Position numbers and translations under genes: made by a program. The notes under the pieces were generated by a model, which worked only from the letters and a program-made list of their open reading frames with translations, searched no databases and had not been told where the DNA came from. From Gnetum montanum (Eukaryota; Streptophyta; Gnetopsida; Gnetales; Gnetaceae): 64,000 nucleotides of DNA. The stretch is from the NCBI GenBank assembly GCA_015680685.1, contig MNCI01028376.1:190431-254430 (forward strand), given 5' to 3'. Positions 36,556 to 48,862 of the stretch are shown piece by piece (positions within the stretch are counted from its first letter, which is position 1; each line of letters begins with the position of its first letter).

Positions 36556-37560
36556 ATGGCTAAAACGTTTGTGAAAACATGGGACACTCAAGCCATTAAC
36601 AATTTATATATTATCATGATTGCTATTTTGAAAACATAGAACATGTATGAATGAGAGTAGGAAATCATAGAAACTATGATGGTTTTAGATAAGACATGGT
36701 TACATCCTCTTAATGTATCTTTGGAGGGTAGTGCCATGGATTTGGTCATGCATCACTATCCTATGTAAAATAAATTCTTGTCATATGAGACTATGATTGA
36801 GTTTTTAAAATCAACAATCAAGAAAGATATTCTAGAAGTGTATATTTATAACTTCTCCACCTATAAGAACTTGAATGAGTGTAGTATTAAGCACATGTAA
36901 TCTAAGGTCATGGAGAGGATGATAATGAACATGTAGTGGTCTTCATAGTAGTCAACTATCATCTCTCTAACTAACGAGGTACTCCTCTCTCTAGTTTATT
37001 CCTATTACTATGTTATAGTCTATTTTAAGCAAAGCATGAAGATAGAGGAGAAACTATCAAAAACTTAGTCCATATGTCCTGATATTATCACATGGATAAA
37101 TGAGTTGAACTAGAAACTAAAAGACCAAGAAATTCAAAGGTCATAAAAAAGATTGATTAAAGAGCACTTTAAGTAATACAAAAGAATAAGTGCTCAACTA
37201 TCAGAAAGAGGAAAACAAGCCAACAACGAGTTATTATTGCTAATGAAATTTAAAGATTTGTACTCATCCATAATTAATGTCGTGAAATTGTAGATCATAA
37301 AGGAGAAAAATAAGAAATTTCAAGCGAAGGTAACCTCTATAATTGTTGATCTAAATAATAAAATTCTATAGAAAAAATTTCATCATAGAACATTGTAACA
37401 ATTAGGAGATATTTTGGTATGGAGGTTAAAAAAATCAAGCAAAAGCTACAAAGAAAAATGAGAATATTCTTAAGAATCTAGAAATCTAAAAGAAGACTCA
37501 TTGACTCCTTAAGTAATCAAAACCATCAAAGAATATTATGCAATTTTCTAAGTATATAAG
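36556..37560 (+). pseudogene. Decayed Lys/Glu-rich ORF, possibly retroelement gag-like
   Basis: From ATG at 36556 (MAKTFVKTWDTQAINNLY) a broken reading frame runs through LEGSAMDLVMHHYP, YETMIEFLKSTIKKDI and KIEEKLSK to long Lys/Glu/Gln/Asn-rich stretches that look helical. The size and the helical then charged layout would fit a retroelement gag or accessory ORF, but no diagnostic motif is present. Stops occur about every 30 codons. Confidence 0.3.
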
Positions 37561-38919
37561 TGAGCTTCTTAATATCTTAGTTTCTAACAATGTGACTATT
37601 CCACATGCTTCTTTAATCATGGATCATGTTGTGCTTAAGTAGGTAATTGCTACAAAACTAAATACCATGGTCTCTACATCTTCTCCTTCTACATTCTTCT
37701 CTTCCTCTCATTCTTGATCTTTCATTGTTGTTAACAAATTTTCATAGCTCCTCTCTTTCTATGTCATAAATAAATCAAACATTGAAGATGACAGTGAATT
37801 GCATGAATATGATGCTTTATTGTATGTTAAGCTTGCTATATAAATTATTGAACTATTTCTAGAAGGTTGTATTAGTGATGATTTATAAAGTTATATAGCT
37901 TCATTTGGTGCTTTATCTCTATGACATTGTGTTTGTGTTGTGTTATTCACACCTTCATAGAAAATTACCCTATAAAATTTTCCTAATATAATTTCGTTTT
38001 CCTCATTTTGAGAGACAATTATAACTATGGAGATATAACCAAGAAAATTGGATTTATATAGAACCATAATTGTTAAAACATGTTTCTAAAACTTTTAGTA
38101 AATAGCTTTGCTAATTTGAAGAAATGCATAAGTTTCATAATATCATCATCATTACCAAAATCAAAAATGAAAAATAAAAAATGGATCCTCATTAGTTTTG
38201 TATTTCCTATAACTATGATAGTCTTAAATATATTTTTTCTAAGTAAAACATAATGTTTATTGAAAGAAATTGTTTGATAAAAGTTTTTTAACCATAAAAA
38301 AGTTGTTATATAAAAGTGAAGGTATATTATTTTTATTGTTAAAAAGTTTTACCATATTTAAAGAAAAGTGTTAAGGATTTAAGTCTTAAATATTAGCCTT
38401 AATGTATGCTACACATATCTATATGTATAAGTATAATGGTTCACATAAATAAAATTAAGATGTTAACTTATTAGATATAAAGAGATATAAGTATTAAATA
38501 AGATGTGTCCCTTGATTTCATTACATGAAATGGGAGTCACCAAGAAGCTTTTTATATACACATTTAACATATTGTAATAGTATGGTATATAGATTGTAAT
38601 CATTGGCTTTATCATTCATGATTATTTACTATGATCTTTGTTGTTGTTTGCTATCTTATACACTAAGATTTCTATCTCTGTATCTTTGTTCTTATATTCT
38701 ATGTTTAATATATCAACTATCTACACACACCAAATGTAAAAAATGTAAAAAGTACTAACTACACATACCAAATTTATTAAAGAACATAAATAAAATACCA
38801 AGAGAAAAAGAAAATTCAACATGACATGGAGCATTCTCCTCCATGACTAATCCTTGTTTATTATGTGATAGACCTTTGAGTATAAAATACAAGATTGATC
38901 CTTATGTACTCTTATAGAA
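37561..38919. other. AT-rich, nothing firmly assigned
   Basis: No coding pattern. A short inverted repeat (ATGGAG and CTCCAT around 38825-38850) could form a small hairpin. The 3' LTR expected for the gypsy element at 38.9-42.5 kb was looked for here and not found. Confidence 0.35.
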
Positions 38920-40310
38920 AAATTATTTTTTTTTGTAGTTCTTTAGGTGTTACCCATTAACTAAGAAAATTTCATTTGTCTCATCTAGATGATAGATATG
39001 TGCTATGCTAGATTAGTAACTTGTGTGAAAAATTTATGATCCTTCTCATTATTGAAATTTATCCAAATGGAAAAAGTATAATGGATTAAATTAAAGAACC
39101 TTATCTCTAAGTTTGAAGCTAGACTCTTGTCAAAACATCATGGTGAACCTTGGTGTAGAATTGTTCTAACTTATTATGCATCAAGGTGATTATGCAATTA
39201 TCATCAAGAAGTTAAGGTTAATTAACCTCTATTTCTATGTAGAATCTAAGGTCATATCCAAATCTGTAACATTGCCCAAGATTTTTGTCTCAAGATGGAT
39301 GAACAGTTATGAAACCTATCAATAGACCAAATTAAATAATATATAATCAATAGGATTTTTCCATGTCATCTGATAGGCTCAAAAAACATTATTAAGCTTA
39401 CTAGCCTAGTCTTTTCTATACTTACTAAATGTCTTCATGAGTATTGTAAAAATTTGATGGTTAATATTCTCCATTTGGTCATTGGCCTATAAATAATAAT
39501 AAAAAGTTAATTTATGATTAACTATACAAGATTTAAATAAATTATTAAACACCTTACTAGTAATGTATGTACTATTATCAGAGATTAAGATTTAAGGAAT
39601 ATCAAACCCATAGAGTACATTGTTTTAAAGAAAGTTCATTGCAACAATAAATGAACAATCCTTAATATACGTCTAACCATTAGAGGTCAAAGAGATAAGG
39701 CCAATGAAGTCAATCCCCCACACGTCGAAGGACTTCAATGTTTAGATCCACTACCATGATCTTTTCATATGTGAGGATATACATTCTTTACATTAGCACT
39801 TATCATAGTAATGGTCAAGTACTAAGCATCATGAAACATGGTAAGTGAAAAATAGTCTACAAGTAGTAGCTTCATCATAGTCCTTTTTCTAGCATAGTAC
39901 CCATCACACACACAATGTTATGCATGAGCCAAGATGACACCTTGGCTTCCTTCTGGAATACACCATCTTATGAGGCTATCAAGGCACTCTTATACATAGG
40001 CTCTTTGATAACAAAGTAAGAGTTTACTTGGTGCTAAAATAATTGCATCTTTCACTTGTCTGATCTAGTAGAAATCTTCTGGGTCATCAAGTAGTTGAGA
40101 ATATTACCAAATCATGGGCATTAATATCTTCTCTTTAAGTTGAAAATGACCTTGTAAAATTGATCATCTAGAAATTCATTAAAAAGCACACCTTTTACTT
40201 TGTTATCAATTCATGGGTGCAACAGATGATTTGCCACTACATTCTTAGCTCTTTTATGATTAATCATATGGAGATCAAATTCATGCATAAGAAGTAGTCA
40301 TCAAATCACA
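38920..40310 (-). pseudogene. Gypsy pol remnant: RNase H end, integrase core and C-terminal end
   Basis: Minus strand from about 40310: HEFDLHMINHKRAKNVVANH, the end of gypsy RNase H (normally I-x-H-x-x-G-x-x-N-V-V-A-D). The integrase follows: FDVWGIDFIG with the first catalytic Asp (about 39735-39705), ILISDNSTYITSKVF with the second (about 39590-39545), YQMTWKNPIDYILFNLVY (about 39375-39320), and the chromatin-side end EIFLVNG-HLKNYKK (about 38970-38935). Frame changes and stops are frequent. It lies directly downstream of a gag fragment with no protease or RT between them. Confidence 0.8.
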
Positions 40311-41397
40311 CCATCTTCCCCTATTTACCTCCTTTGCTTTAGTCTTTTTTAGACTTATCCTTCTCATCCTATTTCTCTTACTTCTTGTCATGATTTCCTT
40401 CTTTATCTTAAAGTTTTGATTTGGATTCATACTCTAATTTGGATCCCTTATCCTTCCTTATTATAGCTTATTTTCTTTTACTCCCAAATCCATTAAGTTT
40501 CTTCTTTACCTTGTGTGCCAAATCATATTCCTGATTAAGGATTTGAGGCATATAAAATGAAAACTCTTGTTGGTAATCCATCTTAAAACCTCAAAGGATG
40601 ATTAAATCCTATTCATATTCTTCCCATTTAACTTTAGATTGATGCAAAAGATCCCAAAGTTCATTATAGAATTCCTTAACATCCTTATCTTCTTATCTAA
40701 GAAACTCAAGCTTCATGATAGTTCCTTGTTTCTGCCTATATTGCTCAAATTTTTGTTTTAACATATATTTCATCAAGGACCAATCCCTAATTGGTTGCTC
40801 ATTTTGTCTCATATAGCTTTTAAGATTCTTTTTTTCACCAAATTGAAATTATACCTTTTTATCGAGCTTCAGTAATTAGTAGCCTTAAATGATTTGATAT
40901 CTCCTCAAGATCGAAATAGTTTTTTAATATCTTTAGCCAACATGAAAAGGTAGTGGTGTTATCTACACCATTGAAATTCTTCAGTTACACATAAGAGAGT
41001 ATTTCAGCATTTCTAAAAGCTCTTACAAGTCTTGCTTCATCTTCATCATCAAATTTAACATGAGCAAAAGAAGATGTTCTTACTAAATATCTTGGAGTTT
41101 TTGCATGAGGATGTGGATTCTTTTCTCTTGAAATCATTGAATGATGGGTTTAGAACTCCCATAGTTGGAATGCCCTTCCTCCTCATCTTCTTTTGCTTCA
41201 TCATGTTAGGAAATTTCTTCCTCCTTAATTAAATAAGTATGCTCATCATCATCATGAGAATTAGTATGGTTGGGACTTGCATTTCTATCTACCTTAGCAT
41301 TAATTGTTTTCGGTTAATCAATCCTCAACTAAAAAGCAGATTTCGTGCTATCCATATCTAAATTTAAGGCTTAAAAACTTTTCTTGTTAGAAGTCAT
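40311..41397 (-). pseudogene. Gypsy gag remnant
   Basis: Starts MTSNKKSF at 41397. An acidic stretch follows (SHDDDEHTYLIKEEE, then EAKEDEEEGHS). A gag core is recognisable: FNGVDNTTTFSCWLKILKNY, WSLMKYMLKQKFEQYRQKQG, FYNELWDLLHQSKVKWEEYE. A Lys-rich end runs to about 40320. It would form the particle of the element whose integrase lies next to it. Confidence 0.65.
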
Positions 41398-41510
41398 TTT
41401 ATCAAAAGAAACATAATTCCCTCATATCAGACTAGGGGATCAACACCTTCTTATAATTGGTGTAAAAGTATTCATCAATCTCAAATCTTCTTCTTCACAC
41501 AAGAAAAATC

Positions 41511-41522
41511 ACTCTGATAAGG
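41511..41522 (-). promoter_or_regulatory. Possible primer-binding site (initiator tRNA-Met type)
   Basis: The minus strand reads CCTTATCAGAGTG, similar to TGGTATCAGAGC used by many plant elements, about 115 bases before the gag start and at the inner edge of the presumed LTR. It is degenerate, so tentative. Confidence 0.4.
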
Positions 41523-41524
41523 CT

Positions 41525-42450
41525 TCAATGATCTCCAGTCCTTGATTCATTAATGGAATGCAACATGCAAGAAAGAAATCTAACCCAATTAGACACAAGA
41601 AGATTACTTAAGGATGATCAACACCCATGCATAGATCTAGACCTTAAAAGCATGCACAAAATCCATAATCAAGTTTCTAAAATCCTAAGATTTGATATTA
41701 ATTATAGATAAATATCACTTCCAAAGTATTAAACCCTTCAAATCACACCAATTCCAAGTACATGAAAAAAGAATTAAAGTACCAAAAAAAAACCAAACTA
41801 TCTATCCTCAATTAAGTTGCATGAAATGTCACAAAATACAATGGAATTAAAAATGAAAATACACACACAAATTCCACAAGTTTAAAGACATGCAAAACAT
41901 GGGAAGACGATCAACATACAATACTCAATGATTTTGCAAAGAAAGAGGCTCTATAATCACACAAGATCACACTTAACAAAAGGAACAATCATTTAGATCT
42001 CTCCCTTTCTCTCATGGGGCTAGCTTTCTATAGCCAAGATCCACTCACACTCCCAATGATCACACACAATGCAACAATTGATCACTCTTAATACACACAT
42101 TAATAGAACCTTTCTTGTAATCAAACTTCATATTTCCCACTATTTCCAAACTCAAAAATACCATCTCAGATGCTTCATTGGCCATGCAAGATGTCTTTGG
42201 GGACCTAAGAGATGTCTTTCTAAGTTTTGTAGACTTGCAAGAAAGATCTCTTTTTCAATATGGAAGACATATTTTCAGCAATGAAGACATCTTTTGCTAA
42301 CTAAAAGATGTCTTTAGGGTCATGTAGATGTCTTTTGCAAATGACCAAAACTTGTGAGAAAAGCAACTTTGGGAGTTGAAAGACATCTTCCATACTTCTT
42401 CATCTTCATCATCCTTCAATAGGGATTAAAATAGAGGCTTGGAAGAGGTG
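41525..42450 (-). repeat. Probable 5' LTR of the deleted gypsy element, with an array of AGATGTCTTT motifs
   Basis: Lies just upstream of the possible PBS and gag. Its U3 side holds AGATGTCTTT or its reverse complement AAAGACATCT at about 42189, 42210, 42263, 42283, 42306, 42326 and 42380, often 20-21 bases apart. A weak TATA-like GCTATAGAAAG (minus) lies near 42030. The outer boundary is approximate and no partner LTR was found. Confidence 0.45.
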
Positions 42451-42589
42451 TCCCTAGACTAGGATGATTATTATATTTGGTATCTTTGAAACTATACCTA
42501 GAAGACTATTCTTTGAAGATGTGTTAAGAAATATGAGATAGACTTCATCTAGATTATCATAGCTTCCTTTAAAATCAATCCACTAAGTA

Positions 42590-43150
42590 ACTTCTATACC
42601 AAATTCAGTTTGATAAACTTGAAGTCAAGAAAGATGAATATGTTGAAGAGTTATTTTAGGAGACTGTATGAATGCTTGAAGTACATTAATAAGTTTCAAT
42701 ATGAATTTACTCATTCTAAAGTTCAAAAAGTGATTATAATACTATACAATGACTAAAGGTACCAAACCATGATGATGAATTTTCTTCAAAGTAAGAACTT
42801 TGAGCAATCTACTATGGATGATTTGGTCTCTTAGATGAAAACATTGGAATATTTTAGGATTCACAATTATGACAAAGAATAGGCATTCACTGCTCATAGA
42901 GGAAGAGACAAAGTTTCTAGAAGAAGAGTGGGGACAAATAGATTAAATTTTAAAGACCAAAATTTTGAAACCAATCAAAATACATCATAGAACCAAGTTG
43001 AAGATATTAGAGGTAGAAACTTTTTAAGAGGAAGATGAAGTAATAAAAATTAGAGGAACCAATAATTAAATAACTCCTCCATCCAATTCTATAGATTTTA
43101 CAAAAGGAAGGGTATACAATAGAATCATGTGGGATAAAAATTAGTTTTGA
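42590..43150 (+). pseudogene. Copia-type gag scrap
   Basis: Plus-strand frames give SLINLKSRKMNMLKSY, FLQSKNFEQSTMDDLVS, then TLEYFRIHNYDKE-AFTAHRG and a basic segment ending RFYKRKGIQ-NHVG, which has the position of the CCHC knuckle (C-x-x-C-x-x-x-G-H-x-x-x-x-C) with its cysteines lost. The order and the EAFTA-like word fit copia gag. Strongly decayed. Confidence 0.4.
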
Positions 43151-43239
43151 CACTTTGCAAGTCCACGAAAATAAGAGAAGGAATCAACATTCATTCCAAA
43201 AATAAATCTCAATATGTCTAGTTCATCCATGAAAGACTA

Positions 43240-43995
43240 GACTAGTAGCGATTACCTAGAGAAATCCTGTTATGATAAAATAAATTTATTGGTTGAAGAT
43301 GAAATACTTACAGATCTTTTAACGGTTTGAAAAGCAAAGTGAGTTCACAAAAAGTGTTTGCCATGGCATGATGTTTTACTTTAGCAAAGAAACAAGAGAC
43401 ATTTGATTTATTCTTTAATTTTCATATAAGTAAAGAAGTTCCCAAAAAATNATTCTTTAATTTTCATATAAGTAAAGAAGTTCCCAAAAAATACAATACT
43501 CAATAATGAATCTATGGGCATTAGTGTAAATAGCCCAATTAGAAGAGAATAAAATTCTTTAACCTAGTTTTTTTTATAGATATTTAATAATTCTATGAGT
43601 TGCATCAAGATAGGGCTATCATGTCTGATCTCTGAATGGGCTTAAGTATGAACTAAATATGTAATATCAAGGCAAGTAATAGTGAAGTAGATAAGGCATC
43701 TTATAAGGCAGCAATATGAAGACGGATCCTCCAATAGAGATCCATCATTTCTATTAAGCTTTAAATTCTACTTCATTAAAAATAAAGAAGAAAGCCAATT
43801 AAGAAAACCTTTATCTTCAAGAATATATAAAGCATATTTTCTTTGTGAGAGATGAATGCCTTTACTAGAATGACCAATTTCAATGCCAAGAAAATATTTG
43901 AGTGGGCCCAAATCTTTAACTCAAATTGACTATGAAGAAACCTTTTAAGAGCATTAATGCGGACAAGATTATTTCTAATAACAAAGATTGAAATA
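43240..43995 (-). pseudogene. Copia pol scrap: end of reverse transcriptase and RNase H
   Basis: The minus strand shows [35 protein letters not shown] and GSLLEDPSSY with CLIYFTIT (about 43900-43680), a diagnostic copia RT end. After the N at 43451 it continues with AKVKHHAMANTFCELTLLF and FKPLKDL (about 43370-43310), matching the copia RNase H words A-E-A-E-Y-x-A-M-A and C-E-L-x-W-L. Stops and shifts are present. It lies opposite in strand to the copia gag scrap, so the two are probably separate copies. Confidence 0.8.
43410..43492. other. Assembly join: single N flanked by a 41-bp exact duplication
   Basis: Position 43451 is N. The 41 bases before it (43410-43450) are repeated exactly after it (43452-43492). 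This is what remains when two contigs that overlap by 41 bp are joined without merging. Collapsing one copy keeps the copia RNase H homology continuous. Confidence 0.85.
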
Positions 43996-45003
43996 TGGTG
44001 CCACTTGCCTTAGAATCTACTAGTACTCTATGTCATTACATGCAAAGCATGTAAACAAATTATGTATAAATTTGGTCAAGAAGCTAATATGAAAGTGCCT
44101 CATTGTAAGCCCTGATCTAGCTTGGGATGTAGAATTTCATTTTCATTCTTAATCTTTTCTTCTTAATGCATAATTTGCGTTCATTATTTTTATTTTAAGT
44201 TTTACAATTTTGATATGGTATTACAATATGATTTTTGATCTTGAATGTTTCTATGATTACGATCATCATTCTCCACAACACATTTCTATCTTTAATAGTA
44301 TATACATTTCCATTTCACCTTATTTATGTATTTTTTTGGCATCTTATCTTTTATCACATCTCTTTGTTTCATGAAAACTTACACTTATTCATAGAGCTAG
44401 ATAGCAAAAAGAACTTATGTAGATAACACTATTTTGTTGAGACAAGGCTATGATGATGATGATGAATGAAAATTTATACCAAAGAATAATGACATTTTAA
44501 ATATAAATGCTTTTTAAATATATCTCTACCCTTTTTATCTTTATAAATTGATTCTAGTATTAAGGCAATTGAAATGTTATAGTTACTTCCACAAAATTAA
44601 TAACCATTTTACTTTTTCCCAAATTTTAAGCAATGTATTGCATCAAAAGAAAAGTATCTTAATGAACCATAGTTTGCTTTTAGTGTAATAAAAAAAACAA
44701 AAAAAAAACAAAATATTTAGAGTTCGCACATCTTTCCGAAAAACAATTTTCCATTGGTTTGTAAAAACAAAGAAAAAATTCAATATATGCATGCATCCTT
44801 GCCTAAAAATAATTTCCCATTTGGGTTTTCAAGCTGAAGCTCTCGGGATAAATGGGATCATATGTGTATGTGGGCATGTACCATTGGCGGAATGAATGGT
44901 ATGCATGCAGAATACTTGAAAAAAATGAAAAGGAATTTATTAAAAGTTGATGAAGGCCAAAAACTTTCCCCCGCAAGGTGTGAGCGACTGAGAGTATGTA
45001 AAT
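43996..45003. other. AT-rich spacer, nothing assigned
   Basis: Homopolymer-rich AT sequence up to about 44.8 kb, then more balanced composition. No recognisable gene. Confidence 0.4.
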
Positions 45004-45125
45004 GTGTCTTCTTCCCCTCTTTACGTTGGCAACAGCTTCTTAGCTTCTTACTTTTCTTGTTGGAACATAACACACGCAGGTAGGAGGAGTAGCCAAGCAC
45101 AAATGCTGCAGATTCGGATCCTGAG

Positions 45126-45191
45126 GACGTTCCTTCACCCAAAATCACACTCCCGGATGACGGTGATGGAGAAGGTAATGCTAGGCGGAGT
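45126..45191 (+). repeat. Dispersed duplicated segment, copy 1 (exon-like)
   Basis: About 66 bases starting GACGTTCCTTCACCC match 48863-48930 at roughly three in four positions, including AAAATCACA, GATGACG and ATGGAGA. In one frame both give a pattern TF-x-x-PKSH-x-x-MT-x-ME. It sits in an open frame of about 145 codons (45004-45441) of unknown nature. It could be a duplicated exon or a small repeat. Confidence 0.45.
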
Positions 45192-45574
45192 AGTAAACGC
45201 GGACGAATTCAGGGACATTGGCGCCGCAGCCGAAGACAGAGGGAAGAACAAAGTGGTTCTGTCGTATAACAGTGTCCCCATGGCCCAACTCTTCAGCCCA
45301 GGAGGAGGAGAAATGCAGGCACCAGAAAACTGCTTTCCTCTTCACTCCATCCCTGGCCAACACGCCCATCTTCACGTCTATGTCCTCCTCCACGGCCCAT
45401 CTTTAGGCATTTCTAGTTTGCGCAAAGCTATCTTGCATTAATCTAAGCACCAAGGAAAATAACCCTGTACATTTACTTATAAAATTCTAATGGGTGAGAA
45501 ATCAAATCTGTAACAAACTCTTAAAACATGTTAACGTGTTTTGCAGTCAAAAGAAAAAGAAAAGAAAATCTTAA

Positions 45575-45843
45575 GGGTATGTTTGCTTGGGTGAATCTTA
45601 ATACCTTGAATTGTAGAGATACTGAGTTTACGCAGATTCATGTGAACAAATTATACCAATCCAATAAAAGAAATCGTAATAAAATTTAAAAAAAAAACAT
45701 AAAAGAAATGGTAAGCCTAACATGAATCTGAAGATTAATTTAATTAAACTTCTATAGAATTAAGTTAAACCAAATAATTTTTTATATATAATGACTGGAC
45801 TGAGCAGATCCAGCCCCAAAGAATTAGGCAACCAAATGTACCC
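45575..45843. mobile_element. Tourist-like MITE with TAA target duplication
   Basis: 269 bp bounded by imperfect terminal inverted repeats: GGGTATGTTTGCTTGGGTG on the left and, reversed, GGGTACATTTGGTTGCC on the right. TAA is present on both sides (45572-45574 and 45844-45846). The three-base TNA duplication and the G-rich end fit the PIF/Harbinger (Tourist) type. No transposase is encoded. The interior is AT-rich. A second copy of the right end (AGTAGGCAACCAAATATGCC) follows at about 45851-45876. Confidence 0.7.
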
Positions 45844-45876
45844 TAAGAGGAAGTAGGCAACCAAATATGCCTTGAG

Positions 45877-48862
45877 AGTGAGTTTGTTAATGAAGAGATG
45901 GTTCGTATTTACTCTTAGAGAAGAAATTACAATTTCATATCTGGTTTTTTAAAAAATAAAAAAAAATACAGAATCTGCCCTGCTTTAAAGTAGAAACGTT
46001 CCAACATTCAAGTTTTGAAGATGAAAGGTTAGGGCGTACATGGGATGCTATGTGTTGATGTATGAATTTTACACACAGCAACACTCACAAAACTCATTTT
46101 GAGAGACTACTGTCAAATGAGAGACTACTGTCGATGGCACCTTTGGTATAGATACGAAACCTGAGAATAGTCTCAATGAAAAGGGGCTATGCCATGTTTT
46201 AACATATAAATCGAACTGGTAATTTTTAACAAAGAAATTTTAATAGAATAACTATCTGAATTTAACTAGACAAGGAAGAGTATAATAGCGGTTCATTAAA
46301 CAAAATGAAAATAAAAGTTTTAAAATAATTAGGAGCTTGAAAACTTTGGATACAAGCAGATGCCTCAGTTATAGCATCTATTTAGGAAAAAATGTCATTT
46401 AGGAAAAAATGTATGACAGAGACGAATGCTCTGGGTTACAAGATCATTAAATAAAGGCAATTGAGCAAATGACTTAGCTCAATAAAAAGCACTTGTTTGA
46501 TGGGTAAGGTTGGAAGCTCTGGTGTTTGTCTGCCCATGCTTGTGGAAAGCACACCTCTAACAAGACTGTACCGTTGGTTCCAGGATCTATCGGCAGCTCT
46601 ACCCCGAACTCTCTCTAAAATCGTCACCACCTCGGAAATCGCCACCACCCAAAGCTAATTCGTAGTTTCAGCTGTAAAATTTTGGAAAGGGTTCTTCCTC
46701 CCTTTCATCTCCCTCGTAGGAGGGCTTTATCAATGCCGATCTATCTTCACTGCCTGCTACTTCAAGTGCATCTCCTCTTCCACTCATCGAAAGGTGCATA
46801 TCAACGGACGAAAGTGAAAGCCAAACTCCACAGGAGACAAAACCAAAAACGTTGAACAAGACAGACAAGGACGTCCCACAACCACCCTCCACTAACACTA
46901 TGAATGAAACCAAAGATAAGTAGCATTAACAACCCGCATAATTTATTAAATGCGCACGATTCTTTGCCCAGTAATAATCCGTAAAACTATACCTCATAGC
47001 AGAACAATAAGTTAAATAAAATGCCTACAACATAAAGTCCAAAATGATTAAAATACTTAAAACATAAAACTAAGACATAGCCTACTTCTTGAAAATAGTT
47101 TGGTTGGTCGGGTATTGAAGCAGGAAAACACGCACAACAGAAACTTGAAACACAAAATGGAATAATACGAAATAGCATCCTGAATATGGAAGGACATTGA
47201 GGATTCCTAGGGATCTATCTCGACAACAGCACCAGGGTTTGCTGTCATGAGGGATCACCGTAGTCACAGTGAAGTGCCAATGCCTCACACACTTCAGACG
47301 GGAGGTACAACGGATAGGCACTCGAGGAGCGGAACTCACTGACGGAGGGGGCACACCAATGAGCAACAAAGATTGCTGAACGGCGATAATGGGACCAACT
47401 GGCTAGAATAACCACATGTCAGCGGTCAAAGCTCCAAGGGTTGTGGGACTAGCTGGAAAGGGAGCTTCTGGAATGAGGAAACTGCTCATATTCACAGTGT
47501 GAAGGTGGCAGAACCAAGAGCTGGACACATGAAACCACATTAACACACTAATTCTTTAATTCTGATAATTGCTGCTTCATGTAGGAACTTACGGCAGGAA
47601 ATACGGGTAAATTCATGAACTAGATAAGAAGAGTCAGAGTTGATATGGACGTTACTAGATAAGAAGAGTCAGAGTTGATATGGACGTTGCTATTATCATT
47701 GTGGTCGTTTTTAAAGTAATTTCCAGGAGGTGCAAGCATGGACGTTTACTGGGAAGGCTTAACCCAACGGGATAGCAAGCAGAGAGGAACTCAAAGTTGC
47801 TGAAACGGCAACTGGAGAATTGGGGCGCCTGTGCATTGTGAACAATAACGGATATACGGAACACTGGTATTATAATTACTTGAAACATATCAAAAACTAT
47901 GTAATTCTTTCCATAACCGTTTTTCTTTTTGGTTTTGAATTCTACCTTGGGATGTTTAAGAATCAGTTACAAGAATTGGCTCAGAAGAGATGTCTCAACA
48001 TATCCATGTACATTTACAGGTGAGAAGGTCCAGATCACAATCCACATTTCCAAGCTGTGGTTTATATTCTAGTTTATAAGATATATATGAAAATATACTT
48101 TAAATATTATTTTTTATTAGTACTTATTACCAATATGACAACATCAATTGTCTAAATCTGTGAAACCTCAATGTTAAATATACTAACTCTATCCATTACA
48201 AAGGGAAAATTCACAACAGTAAACTTAATGTTCACCCAAAAATTTTAATAATTAAAACTGATGTTTGTGAAGTTTCAAATTTTATTTTAATTTGTATTGT
48301 AAGATAAGCTAAAGTTTTAAACTTCTTTTCTAGTTATTTTATTTTTTAAAATAAAAGGCTTTGAACTTTCATATAAAAAACTTTTAAATTTTCATTCCAA
48401 TTAAATTGACTAAAATATCATATTATCATTAGTAGTCAAACATCATCAAAATCTTTATCTTTTATTTAAATTAGAAATGTGTAGTTAAATAGCTTGCAGT
48501 TAAAAATATTCATAATTCATAATGTCCAGATACATTCATTGTTTTTTAGCTATTTTTAGTGTTAATATAAACTTAAATATCAAAAATATCTTTTGTGTCT
48601 ATGTAAAGCATGTTTTCGGATTTGGTAGAATCTTTTTCCATTGCTACCATATAAAGTTGCATTGATTTTGCAATAACACAGTTATAAAACTTGTAGTAAA
48701 TACTAAACTTTATTGATTTAAATTTTATTGATTTCTGGTAATTATTGACATGTTACCAAGAAAAATGGAACGCGCCCCGTATCGAAACCCGCAGAGCACC
48801 AAAAAAAGCGTGCTCCTGTGTAACACTGGCATTGAGAATTACGCGAATATGCTGACCCTTAA
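45877..48862. other. Lower-copy-looking region, no gene assigned
   Basis: Moderate GC patches (46.45-46.95, 47.1-47.5 kb) alternate with AT-rich sequence like introns and exons, but no protein family was recognised. Short tandem duplications occur, for example GAGAGACTACTGTC at about 46102 and 46118 and a perfect 35-bp pair at 47619-47688. Confidence 0.35.
47619..47688. repeat. Perfect 35-bp tandem duplication
   Basis: 47619-47653 and 47654-47688 are identical and adjacent, beginning ACTAGATAAGAAGAGTC. The lack of differences suggests a recent event, or an assembly artefact. Confidence 0.85.

Noticed and set aside
44235-44426. Hydrophobic 63-codon plus ORF
   Set aside because: AT-rich Ile/Phe/His composition expected by chance, with no promoter or partner.
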